Below, piece after piece: positions 8,833 to 22,761 of a stretch of DNA of 64,000 nucleotides. Within the stretch, counting starts at the first letter, position 1. Each line of letters starts with the position of its first letter. The stretch covers positions 1 through 64,000 of the forward strand of contig JBFWQI010000023.1 in the NCBI GenBank assembly GCA_050249535.1, in the 5' to 3' direction. Made by a program: the position numbers and the translations under genes. The stretch comes from JADJXM01 sp937967285. Lineage in GTDB: Bacteria; Acidobacteriota; Blastocatellia; RBC074. The notes beneath the pieces are model-generated. The model did not search any database and had not been told where the DNA came from. It saw nothing but the letters and a program-made list of their open reading frames with translations.

Positions 8833-10647
8833 TTGAATCATCAGGTAATAGCAAGGAAATACAGGCCGCAGACGTTCGCGGATCTGACGGGACAGGAGCA
8901 CATCACGCGAACGCTCCGGTCTTCGCTGGATTCCGGGCGACTTCATCATGCCTATCTGTTTTCGGGCGTCCGCGGCACCGGAAAGACGACGACGGCGAGG
9001 ATTCTGGCCAAGGGGCTGAACTGTTCGCGCGGCATGACGGGCGATCCCTGCCTCGAGTGTCCTTCGTGCCTTGAAATAGCAGCCGGAAATTCAATAGATG
9101 TGATCGAGATCGACGCGGCATCCAACACAGGCGTCGAGAATGTCCGCGATGTGATCATCAACAACATCGCGGTAGCTCCCGCGCGCGACAGGTTCAAGGT
9201 CTTCATCATCGACGAAGTACACATGCTCTCGGGTCATGCGTTCAACGCACTGCTCAAGACTCTCGAGGAGCCGCCGTCGCATGTCGTCTTCATCATGGCG
9301 ACGACTGAATTGCACAAGGTTCCCGACACGATACTCTCGCGCTGCCAGCAGTTCGAGTTCAAACAGATTCCGGCCGACAAGATATTTCAGCGCCTGCGCG
9401 AGATAGCCGATCAGGAGAAAGTGACGATCAGCGACCAGGCATTGCGCGAAATCGCGCGTGCCGGCGCGGGCAGCCTGCGCGATGCTCAATCGGCATTCGA
9501 CCAGATAATTTCGTTCAGCGGATCAGAGATCAGCGAGGAGGACGTCGTCACCGGGCTCGGCCTTGTCAGCGCGACGACGCTCGGCGAGATAGCCGATGCC
9601 ATCGCCGCCGAGGACTCGTCCAGATTGCTCGGCCTGGTCGGCGAATTGTCGTCGCGAGGGCATGACCTGCGTAACTTCTCGCGCGAACTGATGAGTTATT
9701 TCCGGCACCTGCTGCTGGTCAAAACGGGCATCGACGACAGCGATCTGATCGGGGTAGCTGAAAGCGAGATGGCGAGATTGAAATCGCTGGCCTCGAAGTT
9801 CGGTGAAGAGGATCTGGTCAGGTGCTTTCATCTGATGGCGGCGACCGAAAAAGAGATCAAAGATTCGCCTCATCCAAGGTTCCAACTGGAGATCGGGCTG
9901 GTCAGGCTGGCGCACCTGCCCAGGCTGCGCCCGCTGACGGAACTGATCCGGCGGATCGAGGAACTGGAGTCGAGGATCGCCGGCGGGGCCACCAGCGGAA
10001 CGGGCAGAGGAACGGGCAGCGGATCGGGCGGCGGAACGGGCGGCGGAACGGCGCCCGCTTCAGGCATGCCCCGCAATGTCCCAACTGCCGGCAATGGCGG
10101 CTCGGCGGCGTCGGCGTCGCGCCCCGCTGAGACAAAGCGTGCATTCGATGAACCGCCCGACTTCCCCGAACCCGATCTGAGCGAACCGGATTACATCGAC
10201 GATTACGTTCCGGGAAAGGGACCTGCCCGGCCGGCGCCTCCGGCACACCGGCCTCCGGTTGAAAAACCTCACGTGCCAGAAGGGCTCGAGGTCGAAGCCA
10301 TTCTCAATGAACTGCAGAAACGCAATCGCGGCCTCGTCCTGACCGCCCTCGAAGACGCCCAGAAACTGGAATTCCGCGACAATACATTGCATGCGACATA
10401 CGGCGCAGAGGACATGTTCGTCAGACGCATTCGCGAGAGCGGAACGCTCTTCCGTGAACTCGGCGAAAGCCTGTTCGGCCGCCCTATTCTGATCGAGGTG
10501 ACCATCAGCGGCCAGGTCGAGCAGCGCGTCGACGAAGCGGTCGCCAAAAGACAGCAGCTCATCGACCGCGCCGGCAGCAATCCGGCGGTCAAGCTGATCC
10601 TCGAACAGACCCGGGGCGATATCGTTTCGGTCAAAGAGAGATCGTGA
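8833..10647 (+). CDS. dnaX: DNA polymerase III subunit gamma/tau
   Basis: A clamp-loader ATPase. From a TTG start at 8833 the protein begins LNHQVIARKYRPQTF, in register with the family's usual MSYQVLARKYRP; an upstream in-frame ATG at 8791 is the alternative. Walker A GVRGTGKTT is at 45-53, zinc cysteines at 64, 73, 76 and 79, Walker B with IIDEVHML at about 125, and the sensor SRCQQF motif at about 170. After the AAA+ and collar domains there is a glycine/threonine-rich low-complexity linker (about 395-420) encoded by near-repeats of GGAACGGGC, then a proline-rich stretch and a C-terminal tau-like domain. It is followed by ybaB and recR, the classical dnaX-ybaB-recR order. Confidence 0.95.
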   Translation: MNHQVIARKYRPQTFADLTGQEHITRTLRSSLDSGRLHHAYLFSGVRGTGKTTTARILAKGLNCSRGMTGDPCLECPSCLEIAAGNSIDVIEIDAASNTGVENVRDVIINNIAVAPARDRFKVFIIDEVHMLSGHAFNALLKTLEEPPSHVVFIMATTELHKVPDTILSRCQQFEFKQIPADKIFQRLREIADQEKVTISDQALREIARAGAGSLRDAQSAFDQIISFSGSEISEEDVVTGLGLVSATTLGEIADAIAAEDSSRLLGLVGELSSRGHDLRNFSRELMSYFRHLLLVKTGIDDSDLIGVAESEMARLKSLASKFGEEDLVRCFHLMAATEKEIKDSPHPRFQLEIGLVRLAHLPRLRPLTELIRRIEELESRIAGGATSGTGRGTGSGSGGGTGGGTAPASGMPRNVPTAGNGGSAASASRPAETKRAFDEPPDFPEPDLSEPDYIDDYVPGKGPARPAPPAHRPPVEKPHVPEGLEVEAILNELQKRNRGLVLTALEDAQKLEFRDNTLHATYGAEDMFVRRIRESGTLFRELGESLFGRPILIEVTISGQVEQRVDEAVAKRQQLIDRAGSNPAVKLILEQTRGDIVSVKERS

Positions 10648-10716
10648 GCAGTCATTTCTGCCCGTCGCATCGCGTGATATGATACGGCCGTTATTAATTA
10701 TTGAAGGAGATCCGAA

Positions 10717-11028
10717 ATGAAATTACCAGGCGGGATGAACCTGCAGCAGATGATGAAACAGGCCCAGAAGATGCAGGAAGATATGGCCAAAGAGATGGCC
10801 TCGCTTCGCGTCGACGCCACCGCCGGCGGCGGCATCGTCAGGGCCGAGATGAACGGCAACAAGGAAGTCATCTCGATCACCATCGACAAGGAAGCGACCG
10901 GCGACATCGAAATGCTTCAGGACATGATCGTCGCCGCGATCAATGAATGCGGCCGTAAAGTAGATGAGACCATGCAGAACAAGCTCGGCAGCGCGCTCGG
11001 CGGCATGAATATTCCGGGATTGATGTAA
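10717..11028 (+). CDS. YbaB/EbfC family nucleoid-associated protein
   Basis: A 103-residue protein starting MKLPGGMNLQQMMKQAQKMQ, with the methionine/glutamine-rich helix and the VDATAGGGIVRAEMNGNKEV strand region typical of YbaB/EbfC. Family members form a tweezer-like dimer that binds DNA. A strong GAAGGAGAT ribosome binding site lies 7 bases before the ATG. It sits between dnaX and recR as in most bacteria. A heptamer repeat element begins directly after its TAA stop. Confidence 0.93.
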   Translation: MKLPGGMNLQQMMKQAQKMQEDMAKEMASLRVDATAGGGIVRAEMNGNKEVISITIDKEATGDIEMLQDMIVAAINECGRKVDETMQNKLGSALGGMNIPGLM

Positions 11029-11029
11029 A

Positions 11030-11256
11030 CAGTAGGCAGTAGATAGTAGGCGGTAGTCAGTATGCGGTAGGCAGTAGATAGTAGGCAGTAGGCGGTAGTT
11101 AGCAGGCAGTGATCTTACTGCGAATCTCAATTGTCAGACTGCTACCAGATATTTGTAACCAAACAATCGGATCCTGAATCCACCGCCTACTGCATGCCGC
11201 CTACTGCATACTGTCTACTATCTACTGCCTACCACATACTGACTACTGCCTACTCT
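11030..11256. repeat. Inverted heptamer-arm repeat element, CAGTAGG family (copy 1)
   Basis: The left arm (11030-11113) is twelve consecutive degenerate heptamers of CAGTAGG/TAGTAGG/CGGTAGT type. The right arm (about 11180-11255) is the same in inverse orientation (CTACTGC, CTACTAT). A spacer of about 65 bases separates them. The element fills the whole ybaB-recR gap. Same family as 20883-21115. Confidence 0.85.
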
Positions 11257-11265
11257 AGACCACTT

Positions 11266-11874
<609 letters not shown>

Positions 11875-11883
11875 CATTCCGCC

Positions 11884-12378
11884 ATGAGCGACACTCCGGA
11901 CCAGAACCTGCCGATGGAATATCTGATCCTCAAGGCAGCCAACGATAAACTGCGAGAAGAAGGAAAAGAGAGGTTGTGGGCGAGCCTTGAACTTATCTGC
12001 TCGCAACTGAGCGGCTCACTGAAGCCGGGGGCAACTCCGATTCTGGTCGGTCTGCAGGATGAGTGGAAGTTCGTCGTCGAGAATTCGACGATGGTGGGCG
12101 AGCGATTCGGAGCGCGGCACGGTACCAACACGCTGATCGTCGAGGTCGGCTGGCCGCGCCTGCCCGAGCATGGCTTCGTGCCCGACGGAGGCCTTGCCCG
12201 CGGCCGTATCATGCTCAGCCGGAACGTCATGCTCGAACCGCGGACGCTGACCGAAATGATCTATAAACGACAACCCGGATCAGAGCCGGCATGGCACACC
12301 ATCAGCAACAAGAGGCTCGGCGAACGCGTCACCGAGCCCCTGCTGCGCAGCTACGTCGAGCAACTGCTTCACGATTGA
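11884..12378 (+). CDS. Conserved-looking hypothetical protein downstream of recR
   Basis: A 164-residue soluble protein that I do not recognise. It begins 9 bases after the recR stop and is probably co-transcribed with it. There is no signal peptide, membrane helix or obvious catalytic motif. The middle reads as alternating strands (TPILVGLQDEWKFVVENS, NTLIVEVGWPRLPEHGF), with a mixed alpha/beta composition. The position resembles the accessory gene that follows recR in some lineages, but there is no sequence basis for naming a function. Confidence 0.7.
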   Translation: MSDTPDQNLPMEYLILKAANDKLREEGKERLWASLELICSQLSGSLKPGATPILVGLQDEWKFVVENSTMVGERFGARHGTNTLIVEVGWPRLPEHGFVPDGGLARGRIMLSRNVMLEPRTLTEMIYKRQPGSEPAWHTISNKRLGERVTEPLLRSYVEQLLHD

Positions 12379-12388
12379 TCGATCATCC

Positions 12389-13168
<780 letters not shown>

Positions 13169-13306
13169 TGATATTTGCCTCTCTTTACGGAATTAACACA
13201 CCCGCCTGATCAAGCTGCCTTGACGGCTTCAGTTGCTCAGGCGCGTGTTGTTCGTTTTGCGCCGTTCAGGGTACCACCATTTTATTGCCCTGTTAATCAA
13301 CATGGT

Positions 13307-13960
13307 TTACGGAATAAATTCACCCAGGGCCGGGATCATCGTGGCGGTGAAGTTAAGACCGGCGGAGCGAGCGCGAAACTCGGCTTCCTGGCCTCCGGCT
13401 ATCGGCACGATCACCCTGACCAGGGCGCCGTCGTTGCGGGCACTGGTCAATCCGTCGTAGAGCAGAAGCAGGCGGCTCGTGTAATCTCCGGCAGAGACTC
13501 TTCCCCGGCCCTGATACCAGTAGAAGGCGAGCATCCTGTTGCCGTCCTTCTCGATCAGGTACTCGTTGATCTCCGCTCCGGAATCGGGAATGACCGCGAG
13601 CGAGTGGACCTGGTGAGCGCCCATCGTCCATCCTGCGCCCGGGATGCAGTTCTGCGGGCTGTGGATCGTGCGACGATGCCCCTGGCCTCCGTACCATGCG
13701 GCGAAGAAGTATGCCAGTATGCCGCGGTCATTGGCGTATGTGCGCGAAAGATAATCGTCGGCATTGAGTTCCTGAGATTGCCGCTGCCCGAGAGCCTGCG
13801 CGTCGATCGCACGCCATCCGGCGACTCGTTCTGGAAACTCGGCGAAGGACTTGCGGGCCGGCGCGGCCTTCATTGCCCTGCCCGATGTGAAATAGATCGA
13901 AACGGCTGCGATCGCAGCCAGCAGAACGAGCATGACGATGTATCTGGAATTGTTCTTCAA
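13307..13960 (-). CDS. EpsI family protein (exosortase-associated, DUF3485)
   Basis: A 217-residue protein with one N-terminal membrane segment (YIVMLVLLAAIAAVSIYF) and an exported domain. It has the family hallmark around residues 85-115: YFFAAWYGGQ, then HSPQNCIPGAGW with a conserved cysteine. EpsI proteins accompany exosortases in PEP-CTERM/exopolysaccharide systems; the molecular role is not settled. The start overlaps the stop of the exosortase gene by 4 bases (ATGA), so the two are translationally coupled. Confidence 0.88.
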   Translation of the reverse strand: MKNNSRYIVMLVLLAAIAAVSIYFTSGRAMKAAPARKSFAEFPERVAGWRAIDAQALGQRQSQELNADDYLSRTYANDRGILAYFFAAWYGGQGHRRTIHSPQNCIPGAGWTMGAHQVHSLAVIPDSGAEINEYLIEKDGNRMLAFYWYQGRGRVSAGDYTSRLLLLYDGLTSARNDGALVRVIVPIAGGQEAEFRARSAGLNFTATMIPALGEFIP

Positions 13961-14835
13961 GCCCTGCCTCCGGACAGTTTCGCCGATCTGAGCGCGAAGG
14001 TGATCGCGCCGTAGATTCCGAGCAGCAGCACAACCTCGACCAGAAAGACCGACCAGCCGGCGAAGCCGTGGAGAAAGCCTTCAGCCGCGGCGGTTCCGCG
14101 ATAGTGCGCCAATATCCCCGTGCCGGCAACCCGCAGAGCATTCGACAGGACGGCGATCGGCACGACCAGCAGAAACAGGACGATCCGCCGCCACGGGCCG
14201 CTCTCGATGAAATAGACGAAGATCGCGCTGAGCGTCGTCAGAGCGATCAGCGAACGGATGCCGCTGCAGGCTTCGATGACCTGGAGCTTCATCCGCGCCA
14301 GTTCGATGACATTGCCCTCGCGCAGCGCCGGGACACCGAACCACCTGATCATCCTCGTTGCCAGATCAGATGCGATGAGCTGCAACGGGAAGGCGATCCG
14401 GTTGAAGATTATCTCGGGAAGCGGAATCGCCAGCAGCAGCAGGCCGACCGGAAAGAGCGACATCCGGCACCAGCGCCATCCCGCGAAATAGACGATCAGA
14501 GCGAAGATCGAGAGCACGAGCGAGATTCGCGTCAGAAAGAGCTCGGCCGACAGCTGCCCCGCGAAGAGCAGCAGCGCGGCGATCAGCATGAGAATGATGC
14601 CCGGCGCCGGCCGCGGGTCGGGCGGCTCCGCCTTCAGCCGATCGCGCATGCTCACAAAGGCGTATGCACTGACAATCGGCACCAGAAATCCGTGCGAATA
14701 GTTCTGGTCGACCAGCCAGTCGCCGATCAGCCGGCGAATGACATCCTGATACGCCGCCAGCCAGAGCGCCGCGATCAACACCGGACGGGCATACCTCCGC
14801 GCGTTCTTGACGAATTCTCCGTTCGCTCCTGCCAC
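13957..14835 (-). CDS. Exosortase (XrtA-like transpeptidase)
   Basis: About 292 residues with some eight membrane helices. Exosortases cleave PEP-CTERM sorting signals of exported proteins in Gram-negative bacteria. The predicted catalytic triad is present (numbered from the GTG at 14835): Cys190 in EACSGIRSL, Arg235 in LSNALRVAGT and His256 in EGFLHGFAGW. No ATG precedes the domain; GTG at 14835 or TTG at 14874 are candidate starts, neither with a good ribosome binding site. No PEP-CTERM substrate was recognised in this window, and the exopolysaccharide cluster starts 26 kb away. Confidence 0.88.
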   Translation of the reverse strand: MAGANGEFVKNARRYARPVLIAALWLAAYQDVIRRLIGDWLVDQNYSHGFLVPIVSAYAFVSMRDRLKAEPPDPRPAPGIILMLIAALLLFAGQLSAELFLTRISLVLSIFALIVYFAGWRWCRMSLFPVGLLLLAIPLPEIIFNRIAFPLQLIASDLATRMIRWFGVPALREGNVIELARMKLQVIEACSGIRSLIALTTLSAIFVYFIESGPWRRIVLFLLVVPIAVLSNALRVAGTGILAHYRGTAAAEGFLHGFAGWSVFLVEVVLLLGIYGAITFALRSAKLSGGRA

Positions 14836-14873
14836 CGCGCAAAAATAACAGAATCCTGAGCGCGAGCACAGCA

Positions 14874-14916
14874 ACTCTGTGCAGTCTCTGTCTTCTCTGT
14901 GCCTCGGTGGTTAATC
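14874..14916. repeat. CACAGAG-type dispersed repeat
   Basis: Several copies of CTCTGTG/TCTCTGT in tandem (ACTCTGTGCAG, CTTCTCTGTGCCTC) ending in GGTGGTTAAT. This resembles a CACAGAG-type intergenic repeat seen in many bacterial genomes. It lies between the divergent exosortase and lyase genes, where a promoter is also needed. Confidence 0.55.
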
Positions 14917-15007
14917 TCTCTGTTGGGCAGTTACAGGGTGATTGCCGCGGTGTAAAATCATAACCGTCGCGCGAATAACCTTGCTCCAGACCAGGACGAC
15001 GAAGAAT

Positions 15008-17491
15008 TTGCCGAAACCCGGAATTACAATTCGACTGCTGATCACAGCGATCTCGCTGGGCGTGCTGTTTCTGCGCATCCCTCCGATGAGCCACGTCAAG
15101 TCCGGGATACCGGACATTGCGATGATGGATGGACCGGCCTACGAATCAAAGCCGATCGACATTCCATTGAATGTACGGGATGGCGGGTTGCCGGTCTCAA
15201 TCGGCGTTCCGCTTGCTGAGTCGAACGGACTCAGCGAGGTGAAAGAACTTAAGATGACGGGACCGGACGGCAAGCCGGTAGCGGCATCATTCAAGGTACT
15301 CTCCCGCTGGCGGGCCGAGAGATGGAATAACCGATATCCGGTCAAATGGCTGCTCGTCGATTTCGCTCCCTCCCGCGGCGGCATACATCATCTTACTTCC
15401 TCAGGCGCAGCGGACGTATCGACCGATCTGCGAGTCGAGGATGGCGATACGATTCGAGTGTCGAACCGAAGATTGTCGGTCGAGATCGCAACGATCGGCG
15501 AAAACCTGATCAAAGGTTTCAGACTCGACGGAGTCGAGCGAATGCGCGCCGGAATGTTTATGAAACTGGGACTGCCTGCCGCACAATCACTCACGGCAGT
15601 CGCCGAGCTGACGCAGGTCGAGGAGCGCTCACCGCTGCGCGTGGTCGTCCGCCAGTATGGGACCATCTGGTCCCGGTTGAACGGGGGGCGGCTGGATAAA
15701 CAACTGCTCAACTTCACCATCCGGTATCATTTTTACGCCGGCAGACCATACGTGCGGGCGCAGATGAGGCTGGTCAACTTCGGCAGCTACGGATTTTTGA
15801 GCAACCTGACGGGGCTTCCCGCCCGGCATCTCAGACTGCGGAGCCTGACGCTGGGCGTTCCGACCGTCGAGCCGGGAAAAGGTGAGACATCGGTGCTGAC
15901 CTCGGACGACGCGCATTCACGGCTTGATAAGGGCGAGAGCATCGCCTCGATCTCGGCCGGCGGCTTCGAGCTGTCGGTTCCGGAGTTCGTCGAGAACTTC
16001 CCGCGAAGGCTGATCGGCGAAGGGCCGGGGCTGAGGTTCGACATCCTGCCGGAAACGGGCGAAGAGCACCAGTTCGACGGAGCGAGGGCCAAAACCGTCG
16101 ACTTCTATCTCGGCAGCGGGACCGTCAAAGCCTGCAACCTGACGACGCGGCTCGGCGCGTCGCTCGATCCGGCCTACATCGCATCGACCGGAGCGGTCCG
16201 CCCGTCGCTCATCGAAAAGCGCGACTGGCGAGAAGAGCTTTCAGGAAACCCGCAGATGCAGGAGGCGGCCGAACGGATCGAACGAATGCACGCGGTCGGC
16301 TATGCCGTCGAGGCGGCCGAGGGCGCGGGCGCGGTGCCGCCGGAATCGATCAATGAATACAGATTGAGAAGCGAAAACGGCGAACAGTTCGGCTGGCGCA
16401 ACTTCGGAGACCTGGCCTGGGGCGACGGCTACGCCAACGTCCACTATGATCTGCCATTCATCCTGCTTCGCGAGTACCTGCGGACGGGGGATGACCGGGC
16501 CTTCATCATCGGCAGTCAGATGGCGCGGTACCGCAGGGACTGGGGCCAGCATCAGTCAAGCGATCCCCTGGCGCCCAAAGGCACACCGAATTTCAGGGGC
16601 ATGGCATTTTATGAGAAGGGCGATCACGGGAGCTTTCGCGAGCCCGTCCCGAGCCATATGTGGATCGAGGGATTGTGGCTGCACTGGGCTCTGACGGGGG
16701 ATCAGGTCTCATACCAGATGGCGGTCGACGGCAGCGACGCCCTGGCTGTGATGGAATTCACCTACGACAACGCTCTCAGCTGGAACGAACCGCGGTGGGT
16801 CGGATGGCCGATCCTCGGGCTGATGGCGGCATGGAGATATACCGGGGAGAGCCAGTACATCGTCGCGGCACGACGGAACATCGCGCTGCTCATCGAGACC
16901 GAGGAAAGAGGCGGCCCCAAAGGCTACTACATCGGCAGGGATTCCGGATTCGGGCGAGCTGTCCAGCCGTGGATGTGGGGCGGATACACGATGCTCGGCG
17001 TGATCGAGTTCTGGCGCGACACGGGCGACCGGCGGACTGGCGAATTTCTGGTTCGCGTGGCCGACTGGCTGACCGACGACAGAAACGGCAATGCGCCGCT
17101 CAAACCGGGTCGTTTTCAGCCGGACGGGATCTATCGCCCGGCGGGAGTTCCCTACTTCTGGTATCCTGACATAACGGCGCCCGACAGTTCGACGGCGCTG
17201 GCCGGACTCTGCCTGCCGGTGCTGACGACGGCGGCGCGGATCAGCGGGCGCGATGATCTGTGGCGACGCGCGGGCGAGCTCTTTCGCGATTTCGCCTTTT
17301 ATCGCGACCTGCCGGAGGGAAACGGCTTCCCGGCCGCGACCCGTGGCGTGATCAACTTCCGGTCGCTCCAGTTTCCGGGGTCGGTTCCGAAGGTCTACGG
17401 TCAGATGGGCTTGACCGTTGAGGACTTCCTCGCGGATTATCTGACATACAGAAGAGCACTCACCGGAAGCAAGAGAAAGGACAATCGATGA
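15008..17491 (+). CDS. PcRGLX/YetA-like exo-rhamnogalacturonan lyase family protein
   Basis: About 827 residues. An N-terminal hydrophobic segment (IRLLITAISLGVLFLRI) suggests export or membrane anchoring. Residues about 45-125 read like the RIFT-barrel domain of PcRGLX/YetA proteins (GGLPVSIGVPLAESNGL ... VKWLLVDFAPS). A beta-sandwich region follows, then a C-terminal alpha/alpha-toroid with many Trp/Gly motifs (GWRNFGDLAWGDGYANVHYDLPF, HMWIEGLWLHW, WMWGGYTMLGV). The family degrades pectin-like polysaccharide. Start is uncertain: TTG at 15008 gives a signal segment, while ATG at 15086 would remove it. The end overlaps the DapA-like gene by 4 bases. Family call from motifs only; other toroid lyases are possible. 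Confidence 0.65.
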   Translation: MPKPGITIRLLITAISLGVLFLRIPPMSHVKSGIPDIAMMDGPAYESKPIDIPLNVRDGGLPVSIGVPLAESNGLSEVKELKMTGPDGKPVAASFKVLSRWRAERWNNRYPVKWLLVDFAPSRGGIHHLTSSGAADVSTDLRVEDGDTIRVSNRRLSVEIATIGENLIKGFRLDGVERMRAGMFMKLGLPAAQSLTAVAELTQVEERSPLRVVVRQYGTIWSRLNGGRLDKQLLNFTIRYHFYAGRPYVRAQMRLVNFGSYGFLSNLTGLPARHLRLRSLTLGVPTVEPGKGETSVLTSDDAHSRLDKGESIASISAGGFELSVPEFVENFPRRLIGEGPGLRFDILPETGEEHQFDGARAKTVDFYLGSGTVKACNLTTRLGASLDPAYIASTGAVRPSLIEKRDWREELSGNPQMQEAAERIERMHAVGYAVEAAEGAGAVPPESINEYRLRSENGEQFGWRNFGDLAWGDGYANVHYDLPFILLREYLRTGDDRAFIIGSQMARYRRDWGQHQSSDPLAPKGTPNFRGMAFYEKGDHGSFREPVPSHMWIEGLWLHWALTGDQVSYQMAVDGSDALAVMEFTYDNALSWNEPRWVGWPILGLMAAWRYTGESQYIVAARRNIALLIETEERGGPKGYYIGRDSGFGRAVQPWMWGGYTMLGVIEFWRDTGDRRTGEFLVRVADWLTDDRNGNAPLKPGRFQPDGIYRPAGVPYFWYPDITAPDSSTALAGLCLPVLTTAARISGRDDLWRRAGELFRDFAFYRDLPEGNGFPAATRGVINFRSLQFPGSVPKVYGQMGLTVEDFLADYLTYRRALTGSKRKDNR

Positions 17492-18423
17492 AAAGATCTG
17501 ACATCTCGCTGGAAGATCTGCAGGGAGTCTTCCCCGTGCCTCCGCTGGCGAGAAGGAATGACGGCGCGCGGTCGATCGACTTCGCAGAGAACGAAAAGAT
17601 CGTCTCGCACATTGCGGCGGGCGGGTTGAGCCGGTTCCTCTACGGCGGCAATGCGTTTTTGTATCACATCACACTGGCGGAGTTCGAGCAGCTGCTCGAA
17701 TGGCTCGCGGGATTCGACGACGCGCACTGGCCGATACCGAGCATCGGGCCGTCGTTCGGGCGGGCGATGGATCAGGCGCTGCTGCTCAGAAAATACCGGT
17801 TCCCTTGCGCGATGCTGCTTCCCTGCGGCGATCCGCGCGATGCCGCGGGCCTCGAGACCGGAATCCGGGAGATCGCCGCAGCCTCGGAAACTCCGCTGGT
17901 CCTGTATCTCAAGGAGGAGAACAACTTCGGCGCGGACAAGGAAGCCGGTCTGGACGTGGTGGCGAAGATGGTCAACGAAGGAATCTGCGCGTGGATCAAA
18001 TACGCCGTCGTCCGGCAGGATCCGGCGGAAGACCCGTATCTCGAGTCCCTGCTCAAACGCGTCGACAGGCGGAGAGTTGTCAGCGGGATCGGCGAACGCC
18101 CCGCGGTCGTCCACATGCGCGACTGGAAACTTCCGGGATTTACGACCGGATCGGGCTGCATCGCGCCTCGCCGGTCGGGATCGATCTTCAACGACTGCTC
18201 CCAAGGGAACTTCGATCGGGCGGAGGGCACACGGCAGATCTTCATTCCCCACGAAGATCTGCGCGATAGCTGGGGCCCCGCGAAGGTGCTCCATTACGCG
18301 ACGCAGCTCGCCGGCATCGCCGCGACCGGCCCGACTCCGCCCTTCGTCTCCCCGCTCGATCCCGGCAGGATCGAACAACTCTCGCCGGTCGCCCGAAGAC
18401 TGGCCGAGGCGGATGGCGAGTAA
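17488..18423 (+). CDS. Dihydrodipicolinate synthase (DapA) family aldolase/lyase
   Basis: A 311-residue TIM-barrel protein. Lys171 in CAWIKYAVV is the expected Schiff-base lysine, and Tyr140 in VLYLKEE occupies the usual catalytic tyrosine strand. The glycine-rich GGLSRFLYGGN near residues 45-55 matches the pyruvate-binding loop region, but the canonical GGT(T/S)GE is not intact, so the substrate is unlikely to be the lysine-pathway one. ATG overlaps the stop of the PcRGLX-like gene (ATGA), suggesting a joint role in sugar-acid breakdown (inference). Confidence 0.75.
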   Translation: MKRSDISLEDLQGVFPVPPLARRNDGARSIDFAENEKIVSHIAAGGLSRFLYGGNAFLYHITLAEFEQLLEWLAGFDDAHWPIPSIGPSFGRAMDQALLLRKYRFPCAMLLPCGDPRDAAGLETGIREIAAASETPLVLYLKEENNFGADKEAGLDVVAKMVNEGICAWIKYAVVRQDPAEDPYLESLLKRVDRRRVVSGIGERPAVVHMRDWKLPGFTTGSGCIAPRRSGSIFNDCSQGNFDRAEGTRQIFIPHEDLRDSWGPAKVLHYATQLAGIAATGPTPPFVSPLDPGRIEQLSPVARRLAEADGE

Positions 18424-18578
18424 TCCCCCGATCCGACGGCGCTGAACCGATCACCCCGCTTCAAGGCGTTACCAATCGGCCCCCGGATAGGTTAGAATTG
18501 CAGACTGTTCGGCCCCCTGCTGGATGATCCCCCTCCCGGATGGATTTTATCCCCGGGCATCGGCATTGGAGTTATTTG

Positions 18579-20870
<2,292 letters not shown>

Positions 20871-20882
20871 CGGGGAGGTGCA

Positions 20883-21093
<211 letters not shown>

Positions 21094-21115
<22 letters not shown>

Positions 21116-22158
21116 TTCTTCACCTTATCGAGCATCTTTCTGATATCCGCTGAATCCTGAGCATCCGGGACGAGTTTGAGGTAGTCTTCGAGGTTCTGCG
21201 CGGCAGCCGGCATGTTCTGCCGGCGGACATTCATATTGAAAAGGTATTTATAGGCGTAGGCGAAGACCTTGCCGCCCATCTGGATGGCACGGGCGATCTC
21301 CTTTTCGGCGCGGTCATAATCCGGAGGATCGACCGACATCAGCGCCAGTCCAAGATTGAGGTGCGACATCGGGTATGAATCGTCCAGCCGGTTGCCGTTT
21401 TCGAATTCCGCGATGGCCTCGCGAAACTGTTTGCGCCCCAGAAGAATCAGTCCGAGATTGACGTGCGGAGTGGCATATTTCGGATTGACGGCGATGGCGC
21501 GCTCGAAGGCGGCCTGGGCCGCATCGGCGTTCTTCATCGCCAGATGCTGCTCTCCGAGCTTGTTGATGGCATGCAGGTAATCGGGATACTCGGTCAGCGC
21601 CTCCTGCAGATGTTTGATCGCCTCCTCGGGCTTGTTCTTTTGCGCGGACTTGACCGCTCTGTCGTAGGATTTACGGGCGTTCTTCGGGACCTCCTGGATT
21701 TCGGCCGGCCCGATCATCTGTTCCTTCGTCTTGAACTTGACGTCGCTGTCCTTGTCCCTGAGGAAGAGCTGGACATTATAAGTCCTCGAGATATTTCCGA
21801 AGACCTCGACCGTCTCCTGTGTCGTGTCGTAGCTCCGGTTGTCCGTCGGGACGACTATGCGATAGGTGTTGCCGGGCATCGATCTGAACTCGAAGTTGCC
21901 GACCGAGTCGGACCATGTCTCGGAGACCATCCCGCCGGTCGTCAGTTCCAGAACCACTCTCATCCGCTGTTCCGGAAGATTTCCTCCCGGCAGGTAGACC
22001 TTGCCGCGGATGTTGTGAAGCACCGGGCCTGAGGAACGCGGCGCCGGCGGGTTCTGCCCCTGCGAACCCTGCGCGTGAACAGTCGCCGCAACTGTCATCA
22101 GCACCAATCCGATCGCTAAACTGAAAACGATCCCTGATCGATCAACATGCGGTTTCAT
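21094..22158 (-). CDS. Exported carboxypeptidase-regulatory-like / TPR repeat protein
   Basis: A 354-residue protein. Signal peptide (SLAIGLVLMTVAATVHAQ), then a CarboxypepD_reg-like beta-sandwich (HNIRGKVYLPGGNLPEQRMRV ... FRSMPGNTYRIVVP) at about 45-130, then at least four tetratricopeptide repeats at about 165-345. It is probably a periplasmic or surface scaffold protein. ATG has a strong GGAGGT ribosome binding site. The last residues VVSRQ and the TAG stop are encoded by the CTACTGC-type repeat arm, so the protein end is repeat-derived. Confidence 0.85.
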
Positions 22159-22341
22159 GCGACACCTCCGAATCAGCAGGTTACATGCGGGCGGGAGCGG
22201 AACCGGCCCGCTTCAGCCTGTAACAGGGCTTTCGCAGGGACCGGGCCGCATTTCTGGCTATTGTGATGTAAAAGAGTTCCCGGAATGCCCGGATATGAAT
22301 GATTCGGGGCAACTGAATTCAAAGGAAGGACGGGGAGTTTC

Positions 22342-22695
<354 letters not shown>

Positions 22696-22761
22696 AACCA
22701 CACGACAGCCCGGACGATCATTGAATTTCATGCGTAACGGGCGGTAGAAAAACAGCAGCGA

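Noticed and set aside
9990..10070. Programmed frameshift signal in dnaX to make the gamma form
   Set aside because: The repetitive GGAACGGGC region lacks an A-run slippery site such as A AAA AAG with a following hairpin; the low-complexity linker is an adequate explanation.
11131..11265. N-terminal extension of RecR by 45 residues
   Set aside because: The extension is translated CTACTGC-type repeat and the family start is the ATG at 11266.
22180..22260. Riboswitch or attenuator upstream of the TPR gene
   Set aside because: There is a GC-rich hairpin (GCGGGC/GCCCGC) but no match to a known riboswitch core and no terminator/antiterminator pair.
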